From assembly GCF_963580165.1 (NCBI RefSeq), contig NZ_CAUZLM010000002.1, forward strand, positions 62,001 to 126,000: a DNA stretch of 64,000 bases, given 5' to 3'. Positions 1 through 9,185 of the stretch are shown piece by piece. The notes beneath the pieces were generated by a model. It saw only the letters and a program-made list of their open reading frames with translations. It had not been told where the DNA came from and did no database searches. Both the position numbers and the translations under genes were made by a program. The DNA is from Fructobacillus evanidus. Lineage in GTDB: Bacteria; Bacillota; Bacilli; Lactobacillales; Lactobacillaceae. The stretch's first letter is position 1. The number at the start of each line of letters is the position of its first letter.

Positions 1-425
1 GTCCGTGGATCATACTGGTTTGAATCCAAATTCAAATCGTTAATCACCCGCTTCACCAGCGTCTTTTGAGCAGAACTATCCAAAATCGTGAAGTTCTTAC
101 CCAAACCGATGCGTTCGCCATCTCGACGCAAAATCCGGACAGCCAGGGCGTGAAATGTTGAAACCCAAACGGATTGGGCCAGCTGTTCATCCACTAATTT
201 ACCAATTCGCTCCCGCATTTCACGGGCAGCCTTATTCGTAAAGGTGATGGCCAAAATCCGCCAAGGCGCCACATCTAAGTCTTCAATCAAATGCGCAACA
301 CGGTGCGTCAAAACCCTGGTCTTCCCAGAGCCGGCACCAGCCATAATTAAAAGCGGTCCCTCTGTCGTTCTGACCGCCTCTGCTTGCTTGCTATTCATAC
401 CCTTGGTTAGTTCTTCAATAGTCAT
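1..425 (-). CDS. pcrA: ATP-dependent DNA helicase PcrA/UvrD, N-terminal part (runs off the left edge)
   Basis: The minus-strand reading frame from the ATG at 425 gives the N-terminus of a superfamily 1A helicase. The Q-motif segment MNSKQAEAV lies near residues 10-18, the Walker A AGAGSGKT at 29-36, and motif Ia ITFTNKAA near 60-67. PcrA is a 3'-5' helicase used in nucleotide excision repair, rolling-circle replication and removal of RecA filaments. About 141 codons are visible; the rest lies beyond position 1. The start is preceded by AGGA about ten bases upstream, and an ATG slightly further upstream (432) stops after three codons, so 425 is the start. A plus-strand ATPase gene is divergent from it. 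Confidence 0.93.
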   Translation of the reverse strand, partial: MTIEELTKGMNSKQAEAVRTTEGPLLIMAGAGSGKTRVLTHRVAHLIEDLDVAPWRILAITFTNKAAREMRERIGKLVDEQLAQSVWVSTFHALAVRILRRDGERIGLGKNFTILDSSAQKTLVKRVINDLNLDSNQYDPR

Positions 426-625
426 TTTGCCATCCTAAATCGTTTTTGTTCACTGCTTTTATTTTATCATAATTCAAGAAAAATCAGGCCAAGACAAAAA
501 ACAGTCCTGGTCGAACTCGCTCTCCTGAAAAATACCCGCCAACCTAGCCTCAGCCACCAGTAATTAACCATTTACAGCCTGTCTGATTTTTTGGTAAGGT
601 AACTATAATTAAAGGTGGAAAAATC

Positions 626-1804
626 ATGCAAACTAGCGAACACTTACTCACTTTAGGCCAGACTGGCTGGTTCAAGACCAAGTACCAACCAGCGGCCACG
701 ACGCTTTTCGCCCCACACCTGCTTTTGGTTGGGCAAACTGGGTCCGGCAAATCAACAACCCTCAAACAAATTAGCCGACAACTACAAGAAAATCGACTCG
801 GACAAATCATTTTCGACCCAACCGGTGAGTTTAGCCGAGCAGACGACCAGCAGGTGTCCTATAACATTGGCCAAAACGTCTACTTTGATCTCAGCCAACT
901 GGCAGCAGAAGACTTGCTAACTGCCCTTGATTTAACCTGGCCAACCAAGTGGCAGCTCCTACTGGGGCAAGCCCAAGCAGCCCTGCGCATTAACTACTAC
1001 CTTAACCAGCAACAAAAGGCCATTTTGGACACCCAATCCTTAACCACCGATACTTTTTATGAGCAAAAAAGCCAGCTATATCCCAGTCAGTGGACCTTTT
1101 CACTGAACCTCCTTGCCCCCCAATTGCGGTTGCTTGCCCGTCAAGGTTTTGCAGATCAAGAAGAGAGTCTTGCCGACACCAATCCTGATTTGATGACAGC
1201 CATCAACCAACTGGCCGACCGCCTGGCGGATCCACGCCTAAAGGCCATTGCCCCAAACACCCAGGTGAAAACGACCAAGTACGACCTGCTTTACTTGCTA
1301 AAATTAGCAACGGCCAAGGCCGACTTCGGTGCTAAAATCAGCATCAACCTCGCTCAACTGAAAGACCTTGGTCCCCTTCAGGCCACCATCATGTCCACCG
1401 TCTGGCGCCAGCTTCTCAGCTTCCAGGCGAAGAGCACACATAAGGCGACTGTTTACCTCTTGATTGACGAGGGCCACCGTTTCCTTTTGAAAAACAACCA
1501 AAATAACCAAGACAAAGGTAGTGGCTTAGCACAAATTCTTCGTGAGGGACGCAAGGAAGGCCTCCTGGTGGCCTTTGCTTCCCAGTCGCCACTTGACCTG
1601 CCAACCGCCCTGCTCGGACAATTTTCAGCCACAATCGCCCATCGACTGACGAACCAAAACGAATGGCAGGCTCTGCCCCTCTTAGCCAACTCGGCTAAAA
1701 CTGGCAAGAAATTAGGTCAGCTACAAACCGGCCAAGCAATCGTCAAAATTGGCCAAGAGTCCAGTCGAACCGTCACGATTTTCGCATCAAAGACCAACCA
1801 ATAA
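626..1804 (+). CDS. HerA/FtsK-superfamily ATPase (DUF87-like), function unknown
   Basis: This 392-residue protein carries a Walker A GQTGSGKST at residues 36-44 and a Walker B VYLLIDEGH around residues 275-283. A motif with glutamine after the strand (AFASQSPLDLP) follows near residue 315. This layout is that of HerA/VirB4/TraG-type ring ATPases that move DNA or proteins. There is no transmembrane segment and no recognisable HAS-barrel, and no nuclease partner such as NurA lies beside it. TATAAT at 604-609 and AAAGGTGG at 611-618 provide a -10 and a ribosome site. It is one of only three plus-strand genes here and stands alone between pcrA and an autolysin. The substrate cannot be inferred. 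Confidence 0.75.
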   Translation: MQTSEHLLTLGQTGWFKTKYQPAATTLFAPHLLLVGQTGSGKSTTLKQISRQLQENRLGQIIFDPTGEFSRADDQQVSYNIGQNVYFDLSQLAAEDLLTALDLTWPTKWQLLLGQAQAALRINYYLNQQQKAILDTQSLTTDTFYEQKSQLYPSQWTFSLNLLAPQLRLLARQGFADQEESLADTNPDLMTAINQLADRLADPRLKAIAPNTQVKTTKYDLLYLLKLATAKADFGAKISINLAQLKDLGPLQATIMSTVWRQLLSFQAKSTHKATVYLLIDEGHRFLLKNNQNNQDKGSGLAQILREGRKEGLLVAFASQSPLDLPTALLGQFSATIAHRLTNQNEWQALPLLANSAKTGKKLGQLQTGQAIVKIGQESSRTVTIFASKTNQ

Positions 1805-1811
1805 ATCAAAC

Positions 1812-1858
1812 AAAAAGAGAACCGTACCTGCGTCCATGACGAATCCGGTTCTCTTTTT
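1812..1858. terminator. Bidirectional intrinsic terminator between convergent genes
   Basis: AAAAAGAGAACCG pairs with CGGTTCTCTTTTT across a loop of about 20 bases. There is an A-tract on one side and a T-tract on the other, so it can stop both the ATPase transcript and the converging autolysin transcript. Confidence 0.85.
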
Positions 1859-1888
1859 AACTGAAATAATGCTAATAAAATTCGTTTA

Positions 1889-2554
1889 TTAATTTATTGA
1901 AGAAGTAGCATCCCCCATCTTCACCGCCAAATCAAAGCGCTTTAAATTCCAGGTTTCAATGACTGCCACTAATTTGGCCGCATAGGTCGGATCGGTCGCG
2001 TACCCATCTTGAACAAGGGCTTGCGCCGCTGCCTGATAATTTTTGGCTGCCAGCACATGCTCGTACTGGTTGGGATTCCAGTGGGTCCCCTTTGAAATCA
2101 GCTGGGCATGCGCCTCCATTGATTCCTGCCAGGTCTTGTAGGAAGCAAATTTTTGATCGACCGTAATCCAATGACCGTCCTCATACTCCTTGGTAGGAAC
2201 GACCACACCAGCCTGGCTTGCCGATGCCTTAATGCCATACAAGTTGTTATAATCTTTTGACAAACTGGATTGATTCCAATCAGATTCCAAAATCGCCTGT
2301 GCCAATGAAATCGAAGCAAAAATCCGATACTTATATTGCATTTTTTGTGCATAAGGAGCCCAAATTTGAAGCTGCTTTTGCTTGGCTTCATTTTGGTAGA
2401 TAATTTGATCTTTTTTAGTGGTCATCGATTGGTTCATCGCCACGGTCAAAGCAATCAAAGTTAGAAAAACGAGCAAGAGCATAAAGTAAATTCGTCGCTT
2501 TTTTTTCGCCTTTGGCAGGAAAAACCATTTTTTCTTTTTCCGCTTTTTAGCCAC
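1889..2554 (-). CDS. Membrane-anchored GH73 endo-beta-N-acetylglucosaminidase (peptidoglycan hydrolase)
   Basis: This 221-residue protein starts with a very basic cytoplasmic tail (many Lys/Arg in residues 1-21). One hydrophobic segment at about 23-40 follows, acting as a signal anchor. The rest is a glucosaminidase (FlgJ/LytF, GH73) domain. The family pattern AQAILESDW ends in the expected catalytic glutamate at about residue 90, followed by NNLYGIK. It should cut N-acetylglucosamine linkages in the cell wall from outside the membrane, in growth or daughter-cell separation. It has no LysM or SH3 wall-binding domain, so the anchor is the only localisation signal. It is monocistronic and convergent with the HerA-like gene. 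Confidence 0.88.
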   Translation of the reverse strand: MAKKRKKKKWFFLPKAKKKRRIYFMLLLVFLTLIALTVAMNQSMTTKKDQIIYQNEAKQKQLQIWAPYAQKMQYKYRIFASISLAQAILESDWNQSSLSKDYNNLYGIKASASQAGVVVPTKEYEDGHWITVDQKFASYKTWQESMEAHAQLISKGTHWNPNQYEHVLAAKNYQAAAQALVQDGYATDPTYAAKLVAVIETWNLKRFDLAVKMGDATSSIN

Positions 2555-2630
2555 CAGGGCACCTCCATTTTATTAGAATCATTGTTGTCTGAAATTGAAT
2601 ATAGCCAGTATACGCCTTTCTAATTTATTT

Positions 2631-2666
2631 GCCAAAAAAAGAAAAAACCAACATCACTGTTGGTTT
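2631..2666 (-). terminator. Terminator of the pyr operon
   Basis: On the minus strand AAACCAACA, a four-base loop and TGTTGGTTT are followed by a T-rich run. The element lies about 50 bases past the pyrD stop and is oriented to end the pyrBC-carAB-pyrD transcript. Confidence 0.8.
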
Positions 2667-2715
2667 AATCATTTTACCAGTCAAAAGGCTGACTGATTTT
2701 TTAGCCAAAACTGTC

Positions 2716-3651
2716 TTACAGTTCCTTTAACTTCCCGCGGAAGTCGGCCAGCGTTTGGTAACCCTTTTCAGCCATAATGGCCTTCAATTCTTCGGCTAGA
2801 CGGTCATAAACGCCCAAACCTTCCTTCATCACCTGAGTACCGACGGAAACCAAATCAGCCCCACAGAGGATATGTGCAAAGACATCTTCCCCGGAAGTTA
2901 CACCACCGGTTCCCAGCACCTTAATGCTATCATTCAAGCGTTGACGGAGAGCCCGAACATTGGCCAAAGCAGTTGGCAAGACCATTGTTCCCCCTAAACC
3001 TCCAAAGCCACCCTTGGCCTTGGTGACAACCTGTTCCTGGTCGATATCAACCCACAGGCCGTTACCAATTGAATTAATCGTGTTCACGTGAGTCAATGGG
3101 TACTTGTTCAAGACTGCGGCAATCTTGTCGAAGTGCACTAAGTCAAAATATGGTGGCAACTTCACGCCCAAAGGCTTCGTGTAAAAGCTGAAGACTTCGT
3201 TTAAGACCCGGTCGGTGGCCTCAAAGTCGTAAGCCAATTGAGGTTCCCCAACAATGTTTGGGCAAGACAAGTTCAATTCAGTTGGTCCCTGGTAGTCAGA
3301 AGCCTGCAAATCCTTTAACAAAGTAATCGCATCGGCTGCAGACAAAGCGGCAACTGACAAAATTGTTGGCTTTGTCTGCTCTTGCAAAACGTAATCGAGG
3401 TAAAAATCATAACCCAAGTTTGGCAACCCCATCGAGTTAATTGAACCATTTTCGAGGTCATAGTACCGTGGGTTTGGGTTTCCTTCACGAGCCTGCAGCG
3501 TCGCTGATTTTGTCACCATGGCGCCCAAGTTACTTGTGTTTGCCAAGTCATTCAATTCTTCTTTGGTCTGGCAGTGGACCCCAGAGGCGTTGAGCAGTGG
3601 GCTCGTTAAAGTTTGGCCAAACAGGTCGGCGCTCAAATCAATTTCAGTCAT
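2716..3651 (-). CDS. pyrD: Dihydroorotate dehydrogenase, class 1A (fumarate-type)
   Basis: This 311-residue soluble flavoprotein oxidises dihydroorotate to orotate, the fourth step of UMP synthesis. The catalytic cysteine is in NLSCPN at residue 130, the position used by Lactococcus PyrDA. The flanking segments NSMGLPNLG and KLPPYFDLVHFD are class 1A signatures. Class 1A enzymes are homodimers that use fumarate as acceptor, and consistently no pyrK (the class 1B electron-transfer subunit) is present. It is the last gene of the pyr operon, three bases after carB, and is followed by a terminator. Confidence 0.95.
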   Translation of the reverse strand: MTEIDLSADLFGQTLTSPLLNASGVHCQTKEELNDLANTSNLGAMVTKSATLQAREGNPNPRYYDLENGSINSMGLPNLGYDFYLDYVLQEQTKPTILSVAALSAADAITLLKDLQASDYQGPTELNLSCPNIVGEPQLAYDFEATDRVLNEVFSFYTKPLGVKLPPYFDLVHFDKIAAVLNKYPLTHVNTINSIGNGLWVDIDQEQVVTKAKGGFGGLGGTMVLPTALANVRALRQRLNDSIKVLGTGGVTSGEDVFAHILCGADLVSVGTQVMKEGLGVYDRLAEELKAIMAEKGYQTLADFRGKLKEL

Positions 3652-3654
3652 GAA

Positions 3655-6600
3655 TTATTCTCCCAATGCTTTTACAAAGTGTGTTTCTTCTGGTAATTCC
3701 AAAACCGTCAAGTAAGCAGCGACGGTATCCAAGGCCGTAAACAAGGCCACCTCGTTGACGATTGCTGCTGCTCGAACAGGGCTCTCCCCTGCCAAAGCCT
3801 GGTCAGCCTGGTCGAGTGTATTAACCATAATTTGGAATTCTTGCTTGGCCATCGCCATTGGCAAATCAGCTGGCGCTGCTTCGGCCGCAACACCGTTTTC
3901 CTGCAAGAAAGCCAAATTACTGTCGGTAGCAGACAATTCAAAGCCTAGGGCTGCAAAGCGCTTAGCTAGGGCCAAGCCCTCTTGCTGGTCTGCTTCGGCT
4001 AAGTCCCAAAGGATCCGACCCTGGTGCAAAATTGGTAGGCCAGCACCGACCATCGCCTTGGCAAGTGCCTGATCATAGTTATCAGCAGTTCCCATAACTT
4101 CACCGGTTGACTTCATTTCTGGTCCAACCGTTGAATTCAAGCCAGCTAATTTGGCAAATGAGAAGACTGGTGCCTTAACATGAACTTCTGCTGGTTCAGG
4201 AACCAAACCAGATTGGTAACCCAAGTCCTTCAAGGACTTGCCTAACATGATTTGCGTAGCGACCTGCGCCATTGGAATATCAGTGACCTTTGACAAGAAC
4301 GGCAACGTCCGCGAAGCCCGTGGGTTGACTTCAATCACGTAGGCGATTTCATCATGAATCACGTACTGAATATTCATCAAGCCGATCACATTCAATTCCT
4401 TGGCCAACTTTTGAGCAGATTCGACAATTTGAGCCTTGACGTTGTCAGACATCTTTTGCGTTGGATAAACCGCAAAGGAATCACCTGAGTGAATTCCAGA
4501 ACGCTCAATGTGCTCCATCACTCCTGGAATCAAGACGTCCGTCCCATCTGAAATCAGGTCAACTTCAGCTTCCTGACCAGTGAGGTAGTCATCAATCAGA
4601 ACTGGGTGATCATTTGAAACTTTCACCGCCTGTTCCATATAGGTCTTCAGGTCGTCATCAGAATCGATAATGGCCATTGACCGGCCACCAATCACGTAAG
4701 ATGGTCGAATCAAAACGGGGTAACCAAGGTCATTGGCTGCCTTCAAGGCACCCTCTTTGGTCGTGGCCGTTTCACCCTTTGGCTTTGGCAAACCTAGCTT
4801 ATCAATCACCTTGGCAAATTCATCGCGGTCTTCCCCGCGGTCCAAATCAGCCACCGTGGTTCCCAAGACCTTGACACCAGCTTTTTCCAAACCAGCAGCC
4901 AAGTTAATGGCCGTTTGCCCACCGAACTGCACCACTACACCCAAAGGTTGTTCGAGGTCAATCACGTTCAAGACATCTTCTAGGGTTAATGGTTCAAAAT
5001 AAAGCTTGTCAGAAATAGCAAAATCAGTTGAAACTGTTTCGGGGTTTGAGTTTTGAATAATAGCTTCATAACCCGCCTGTTGGATGGCCTTCACGGCGTG
5101 AACAGTAGCGTAGTCAAATTCCACTCCCTGTCCAATCCGGATTGGGCCAGAGCCAAGAACCAAAACGGAAGGTCGGTCCGTGACAATGGACTCATTTTCG
5201 TCTTCATAAGTGCCATAGTAGTAAGGCGTCTTGGACTCAAATTCACCAGCAACCGTATCAACCATCTTAAAGGTTGGTAACAAGCCCTGTGCCTTGCGCC
5301 AAGCACGGAATTCAGCTTCCGTCTTGCCAGTCAACTTTGCCAACCAGGCATCGGAAAAGCCGTATTCCTTGGCTGTTTTAATTTCCTCGAAGTTGTCTGG
5401 TTCGGCCTGAACAGCTCGTTCGATTTCAATAATGTGCAGAATCTTGTCCAAGAAGAACAAGTCCATCTGGGTAATATCATGAATTTCTTCAATCGTTACC
5501 CCGCGGTGAATCAATTCGGCGATGGCAAAGAGGCGGTCATCCTTAGCTGGCATCAATTGTGCCTTCAGGTCTTCGGTTGAAACACCGTCAAAGTAACCAG
5601 CACTCAGGTCCTTTTCATCGACTTCGAGCGAACGGACTGCCTTTAGCAATGATTCTTCCAGTGTCCGTCCGATGGCCATGACCTCACCGGTTGCCTTCAT
5701 TTGCGTTCCCAACGTGCGGTTTGCGTGTTCAAACTTATCAAATGGGAACCGTGGAATCTTGGTCACAACATAATCAAGGGCTGGTTCAAAGGCGGCCCAA
5801 GTCGTCTGGGTAACAGGATTCTTAATTTCATTCAAATGCAAACCAACGGCAATCTTGGCCGCCATCTTAGCAATTGGATAACCAGTTGCCTTTGAGGCCA
5901 AGGCTGATGAACGAGAAACACGGGGGTTCACTTCGATAATGTAATACTGGAAGGACTCTGGGTCCAAAGCCATTTGGATGTTGACACCACCCTCAATTTT
6001 CAAGGCCCGGATAATCTTTAAAGCGGAATCCCGCATCATTTGATAGTCACGGTCCGAGAGGGTCTGCGTTGGCGAAACAACGATGGAGTCACCCGTGTGC
6101 ACCCCAACTGGATCGATGTTTTCCATCCCCGCCACAATCAAGGCGTTATCGGCGGCATCACGCATGACCTCAAACTCGATTTCCTTGTAGCCGGCAATCG
6201 ACTTTTCAATCAAAACCTGGGTCACCGGTGATAGCTCCAAACCGTGGGCCGTGATTTCTTCTAATTCAGCCAAATTATTGGCAAAACCACCGCCGGTTCC
6301 ACCAAGCGTGTAAGCAGGACGGACAACTACTGGGTAACCGATTTGTCCAGCAAAATCAGCTGCTTCTTCAACCGTCGTAGCAATTTGCGATTCCGGTACT
6401 GGTTCGTTCAATTCTTCCATCAAATCCTTGAACAATTCACGGTCTTCAGCCTGTTCGATGGCTGGCAACTTCGTTCCAAGCAATTCAATGTTTAATTCCT
6501 GCAAGATACCAGAATCGGCTAAATCTTTGGCCATGTTTAGGCCGGTTTGGCCTCCTAAGGTTGGCAAAATGGCATCCGGCTTTTCTCGGTACAAGACCTC

Positions 6601-6825
6601 CTTGACGAAGTCCAAGGTAATGGGTTCCAAGTACACCTTATCGGCAATTTCTTGGTCCGTCATGATGGTAGCGGGGTTGGAGTTAATCAACACCACCTGG
6701 TAGCCCTCTTCTTTTAATGAGAGGCAGGCCTGTGAACCGGAATAGTCAAATTCGGCCGCTTGACCGATAATAATTGGTCCCGAACCAATTACCAAAATTT
6801 TATGAATGTCATTTCGCTTGGGCAT
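3655..6825 (-). CDS. carB: Carbamoyl-phosphate synthase large subunit
   Basis: This 1056-residue enzyme makes carbamoyl phosphate from bicarbonate, ATP and glutamine-derived ammonia. It shows the internal duplication of the family. Each half starts with a pre-ATP-grasp segment (ILVIGSGPIIIGQ near residue 10; VLVLGSGPIRIGQG near 555) followed by an ATP-grasp fold (RPAYTLGGTGGG; RPSYVIGGRSM). The last 120 or so residues form the MGS-like allosteric domain. Length is typical. It begins one base after the carA stop and is controlled by the same PyrR attenuator, so this is the pyrimidine-dedicated copy. Confidence 0.97.
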   Translation of the reverse strand: MPKRNDIHKILVIGSGPIIIGQAAEFDYSGSQACLSLKEEGYQVVLINSNPATIMTDQEIADKVYLEPITLDFVKEVLYREKPDAILPTLGGQTGLNMAKDLADSGILQELNIELLGTKLPAIEQAEDRELFKDLMEELNEPVPESQIATTVEEAADFAGQIGYPVVVRPAYTLGGTGGGFANNLAELEEITAHGLELSPVTQVLIEKSIAGYKEIEFEVMRDAADNALIVAGMENIDPVGVHTGDSIVVSPTQTLSDRDYQMMRDSALKIIRALKIEGGVNIQMALDPESFQYYIIEVNPRVSRSSALASKATGYPIAKMAAKIAVGLHLNEIKNPVTQTTWAAFEPALDYVVTKIPRFPFDKFEHANRTLGTQMKATGEVMAIGRTLEESLLKAVRSLEVDEKDLSAGYFDGVSTEDLKAQLMPAKDDRLFAIAELIHRGVTIEEIHDITQMDLFFLDKILHIIEIERAVQAEPDNFEEIKTAKEYGFSDAWLAKLTGKTEAEFRAWRKAQGLLPTFKMVDTVAGEFESKTPYYYGTYEDENESIVTDRPSVLVLGSGPIRIGQGVEFDYATVHAVKAIQQAGYEAIIQNSNPETVSTDFAISDKLYFEPLTLEDVLNVIDLEQPLGVVVQFGGQTAINLAAGLEKAGVKVLGTTVADLDRGEDRDEFAKVIDKLGLPKPKGETATTKEGALKAANDLGYPVLIRPSYVIGGRSMAIIDSDDDLKTYMEQAVKVSNDHPVLIDDYLTGQEAEVDLISDGTDVLIPGVMEHIERSGIHSGDSFAVYPTQKMSDNVKAQIVESAQKLAKELNVIGLMNIQYVIHDEIAYVIEVNPRASRTLPFLSKVTDIPMAQVATQIMLGKSLKDLGYQSGLVPEPAEVHVKAPVFSFAKLAGLNSTVGPEMKSTGEVMGTADNYDQALAKAMVGAGLPILHQGRILWDLAEADQQEGLALAKRFAALGFELSATDSNLAFLQENGVAAEAAPADLPMAMAKQEFQIMVNTLDQADQALAGESPVRAAAIVNEVALFTALDTVAAYLTVLELPEETHFVKALGE

Positions 6826-6826
6826 C

Positions 6827-7912
6827 TTAGGCTCCCTTCTTTTCCGTCAACTTGTTAATGAAGTTGTCAAAGATATATTCGGCGTCGTGTGGTCCTGGCG
6901 AAGCATCCGGGTGGAATTGGACTGAAAACGCTTCCTTATCCTTCAACCGAACGCCCTCAACAGTTTCAGCATTAATCTCTTCGTGGGTTACTTCCAAATT
7001 CGTACCGGCCAATGAAGCCCGGTCAACGGCATAACCATGGTTTTGTGAGGTGAAGTACTTCCGCTTGTGATCCACATCCGTCACGGCGTGGTTAAAGCCA
7101 CGGTAGCCAAACTTCATCTTGTAAGTCTTGGCACCGTTGGCAATGGCGAAGAGCTGGTGTCCCAAGCAAATCCCCATGATTGGGTACTTATTTTGCAATT
7201 CGAGGATGGTCTTCGTTGCATAACCGTACTGAGTTGGGTCGCCAGGGCCGTTTGAGAGCAAAACACCGTCGGGGTTGCTGGCTTCAATTACGGAAGCTGG
7301 CGTCGTCCCAGGGAAAACCGTCACGGTTGCGCCACGCTTTTGCAAGGCCTTGACAATTGAGCCCTTCAACCCAAAGTCCAACAAAGCAATCTTTGGACCG
7401 TCAGCTTCACCAACGAAAGTTTCGATTTCTTCTTCCTTCTTGGCCCGGGCCAACAACAATGATGGGTAGTCCTGAGCAAAGAGGGCATCAATCTTTTCCT
7501 GATTTAATTCAGAAACCAAGACGGCAGGCATTGAACCATGGTCGCGGATTTCTTTGGCTAATTTCCGCGTGTCAACGCCAGTCAATCCTGGTAAGTCTTC
7601 TTCCTTGGCAAAATCAGCAAGGGTCATCACAGAACGGAAGTTGGCAGGACGGCGAGCCAGGTCCTTGACGATAATGGCATCAACGGCAGGCTTGCTGCCA
7701 GCCCCTTCGTTATCGTCTAGGTTAATACCATAATTACCGATCAAAGGATAGGTAAAGACCATTGTTTGGCCAAAATATGAGGGATCAGTCATCGTCTCTT
7801 GGTAACCAGTCATCCCGGTTGAAAAGACAACTTCTGTTAACAAATCTTTTTCGGATCCAAAACGCTCACCGGCGTAAACTGATCCATTTTTCAATACTAA
7901 GTATCCTTGCAT
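6827..7912 (-). CDS. carA: Carbamoyl-phosphate synthase small (glutaminase) subunit
   Basis: This 361-residue amidotransferase subunit releases ammonia from glutamine for CarB. The N-terminal domain begins GYLVLKNGSVYAGE. The C-terminal class I glutaminase carries its nucleophile in GICLGHQ near residue 245 and the catalytic His/Glu region VQFHPDASPGPHD near 335. It sits between pyrC (four bases upstream) and carB (one base downstream), implying translational coupling and balanced subunits. Confidence 0.97.
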   Translation of the reverse strand: MQGYLVLKNGSVYAGERFGSEKDLLTEVVFSTGMTGYQETMTDPSYFGQTMVFTYPLIGNYGINLDDNEGAGSKPAVDAIIVKDLARRPANFRSVMTLADFAKEEDLPGLTGVDTRKLAKEIRDHGSMPAVLVSELNQEKIDALFAQDYPSLLLARAKKEEEIETFVGEADGPKIALLDFGLKGSIVKALQKRGATVTVFPGTTPASVIEASNPDGVLLSNGPGDPTQYGYATKTILELQNKYPIMGICLGHQLFAIANGAKTYKMKFGYRGFNHAVTDVDHKRKYFTSQNHGYAVDRASLAGTNLEVTHEEINAETVEGVRLKDKEAFSVQFHPDASPGPHDAEYIFDNFINKLTEKKGA

Positions 7913-7916
7913 TGCC

Positions 7917-9185
7917 TTACTCCTTCTTTGCTTGATAGACCAAGCGGCCGTCGACCAAGGTCTTTAAGACCTTACCGTAAACCTCTTGACCGGTAAATGG
8001 GGTATTCTTCCCCTTTGATTCAAATTCTTCTGGGTTAATCTTGTATGGATGGATGAAGTCAACCAGAGCGATGTCGGCTGCGTCGCCAACTCGTAGTTCA
8101 CCTGCAGATGCGAGGTTAAAGACCTGCTTTGGTCGTCGGACCATCCAATCAAGGACAGTATCTAGGTCGACTAAGCCGCTTTTAACAAAGCGGGTATAAA
8201 CCAAGGGCAAAGCCGTTTCCAGTCCCACAATGCCAAATGAGCAATCGTGCATGGAACCTGATTTTTCCTCTGCGCTGTGTGGCGCATGGTCAGTGGCAAT
8301 CATGTCAATCGTGCCATCCAAAAGCCCAGCGATTAGGGCTAGTCGGTCTTCTCTTGACCGCAATGGTGGGTTCATTTTGAACATTGGGTCATCGGTTTCA
8401 ATCATGCTGTCATCCAAGAACAGGTGGTGTGGTGAAACTTCCGCCGTCACTGACAGGCCCATTTGTTTGGCCAAGCGAACCTGGGCAACCGATTCCTTGG
8501 TTGAAATATGGGCGATGTGGTACTTGACACCGGTTGCCTGCGCCATTACCAGATCGCGAGCTAATTGGGTTGATTCGGACAACCCTGTCATCCCAGGCAA
8601 GCCCAAGCGCTCAGCCTCCGGTCCGGCATTCATCACGCCGCCCTGGATTAAGGAATCATCTTCCAAGTGAGCCGAAATCACGCGGTCGACCTGCTTAGCT
8701 GCCTTCATGGCTTCCAACATCGTCTGCGCGTCTTGAACACCGTGGCCATCGTTTGAGAAGGCCATGGCACCGGCATCAGCCATTGCCTGTAAATCAGCTG
8801 CGCCCACGCCAACCAGGTCGGCAGATAGCGCACCAAATTGGGCAATCTTCACCAGGCTATTTTCCTGATTTAACAAAACCTGTTGACGAACCTTCTCGGC
8901 AGTATCAACAACTGGCTTGACGTTTGGCATGGTCATCACTGTTGTGAAGCCTCCATGAGCGGCTGCATGCGAGCCGGTCTCGATGGTTTCCTTGTAAGTT
9001 AAGCCTGGCTCGCGAAAGTGCACGTGAACATCAATCAGACCAGGAATAGCCGTGGCACCGTGGGCGTTAATTTCTTCGTCGGCTGGGACTTCAATTCCAC
9101 GGGCAATTTTTTCAATCTTGCCATCTACAATTAAGATGTCCTGGCAACGGTTGTTGATTGCCGCATGCTTGATTAATACTCTCAT
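7917..9185 (-). CDS. pyrC: Dihydroorotase, type I
   Basis: This 422-residue zinc amidohydrolase cyclises carbamoyl aspartate to dihydroorotate. The metal-binding DVHVHFREPG is at residues 52-61. Further metal-ligand regions include SAHLEDD, the HIAHIST segment and ATDHAPHS. Length and motifs fit the long type I enzymes of Gram-positives. Its start overlaps the pyrB stop by four bases (ATGA), the usual coupling in this operon. Confidence 0.96.
   Translation of the reverse strand: MRVLIKHAAINNRCQDILIVDGKIEKIARGIEVPADEEINAHGATAIPGLIDVHVHFREPGLTYKETIETGSHAAAHGGFTTVMTMPNVKPVVDTAEKVRQQVLLNQENSLVKIAQFGALSADLVGVGAADLQAMADAGAMAFSNDGHGVQDAQTMLEAMKAAKQVDRVISAHLEDDSLIQGGVMNAGPEAERLGLPGMTGLSESTQLARDLVMAQATGVKYHIAHISTKESVAQVRLAKQMGLSVTAEVSPHHLFLDDSMIETDDPMFKMNPPLRSREDRLALIAGLLDGTIDMIATDHAPHSAEEKSGSMHDCSFGIVGLETALPLVYTRFVKSGLVDLDTVLDWMVRRPKQVFNLASAGELRVGDAADIALVDFIHPYKINPEEFESKGKNTPFTGQEVYGKVLKTLVDGRLVYQAKKE

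Noticed and set aside
3755..6703. Many plus-strand open frames opposite carB (for example around 3755-4072 and 4733-5002)
   Set aside because: They lie wholly within a well-supported gene on the other strand, have no ribosome sites and encode Ser/Thr/Arg-rich sequence typical of antisense shadows.
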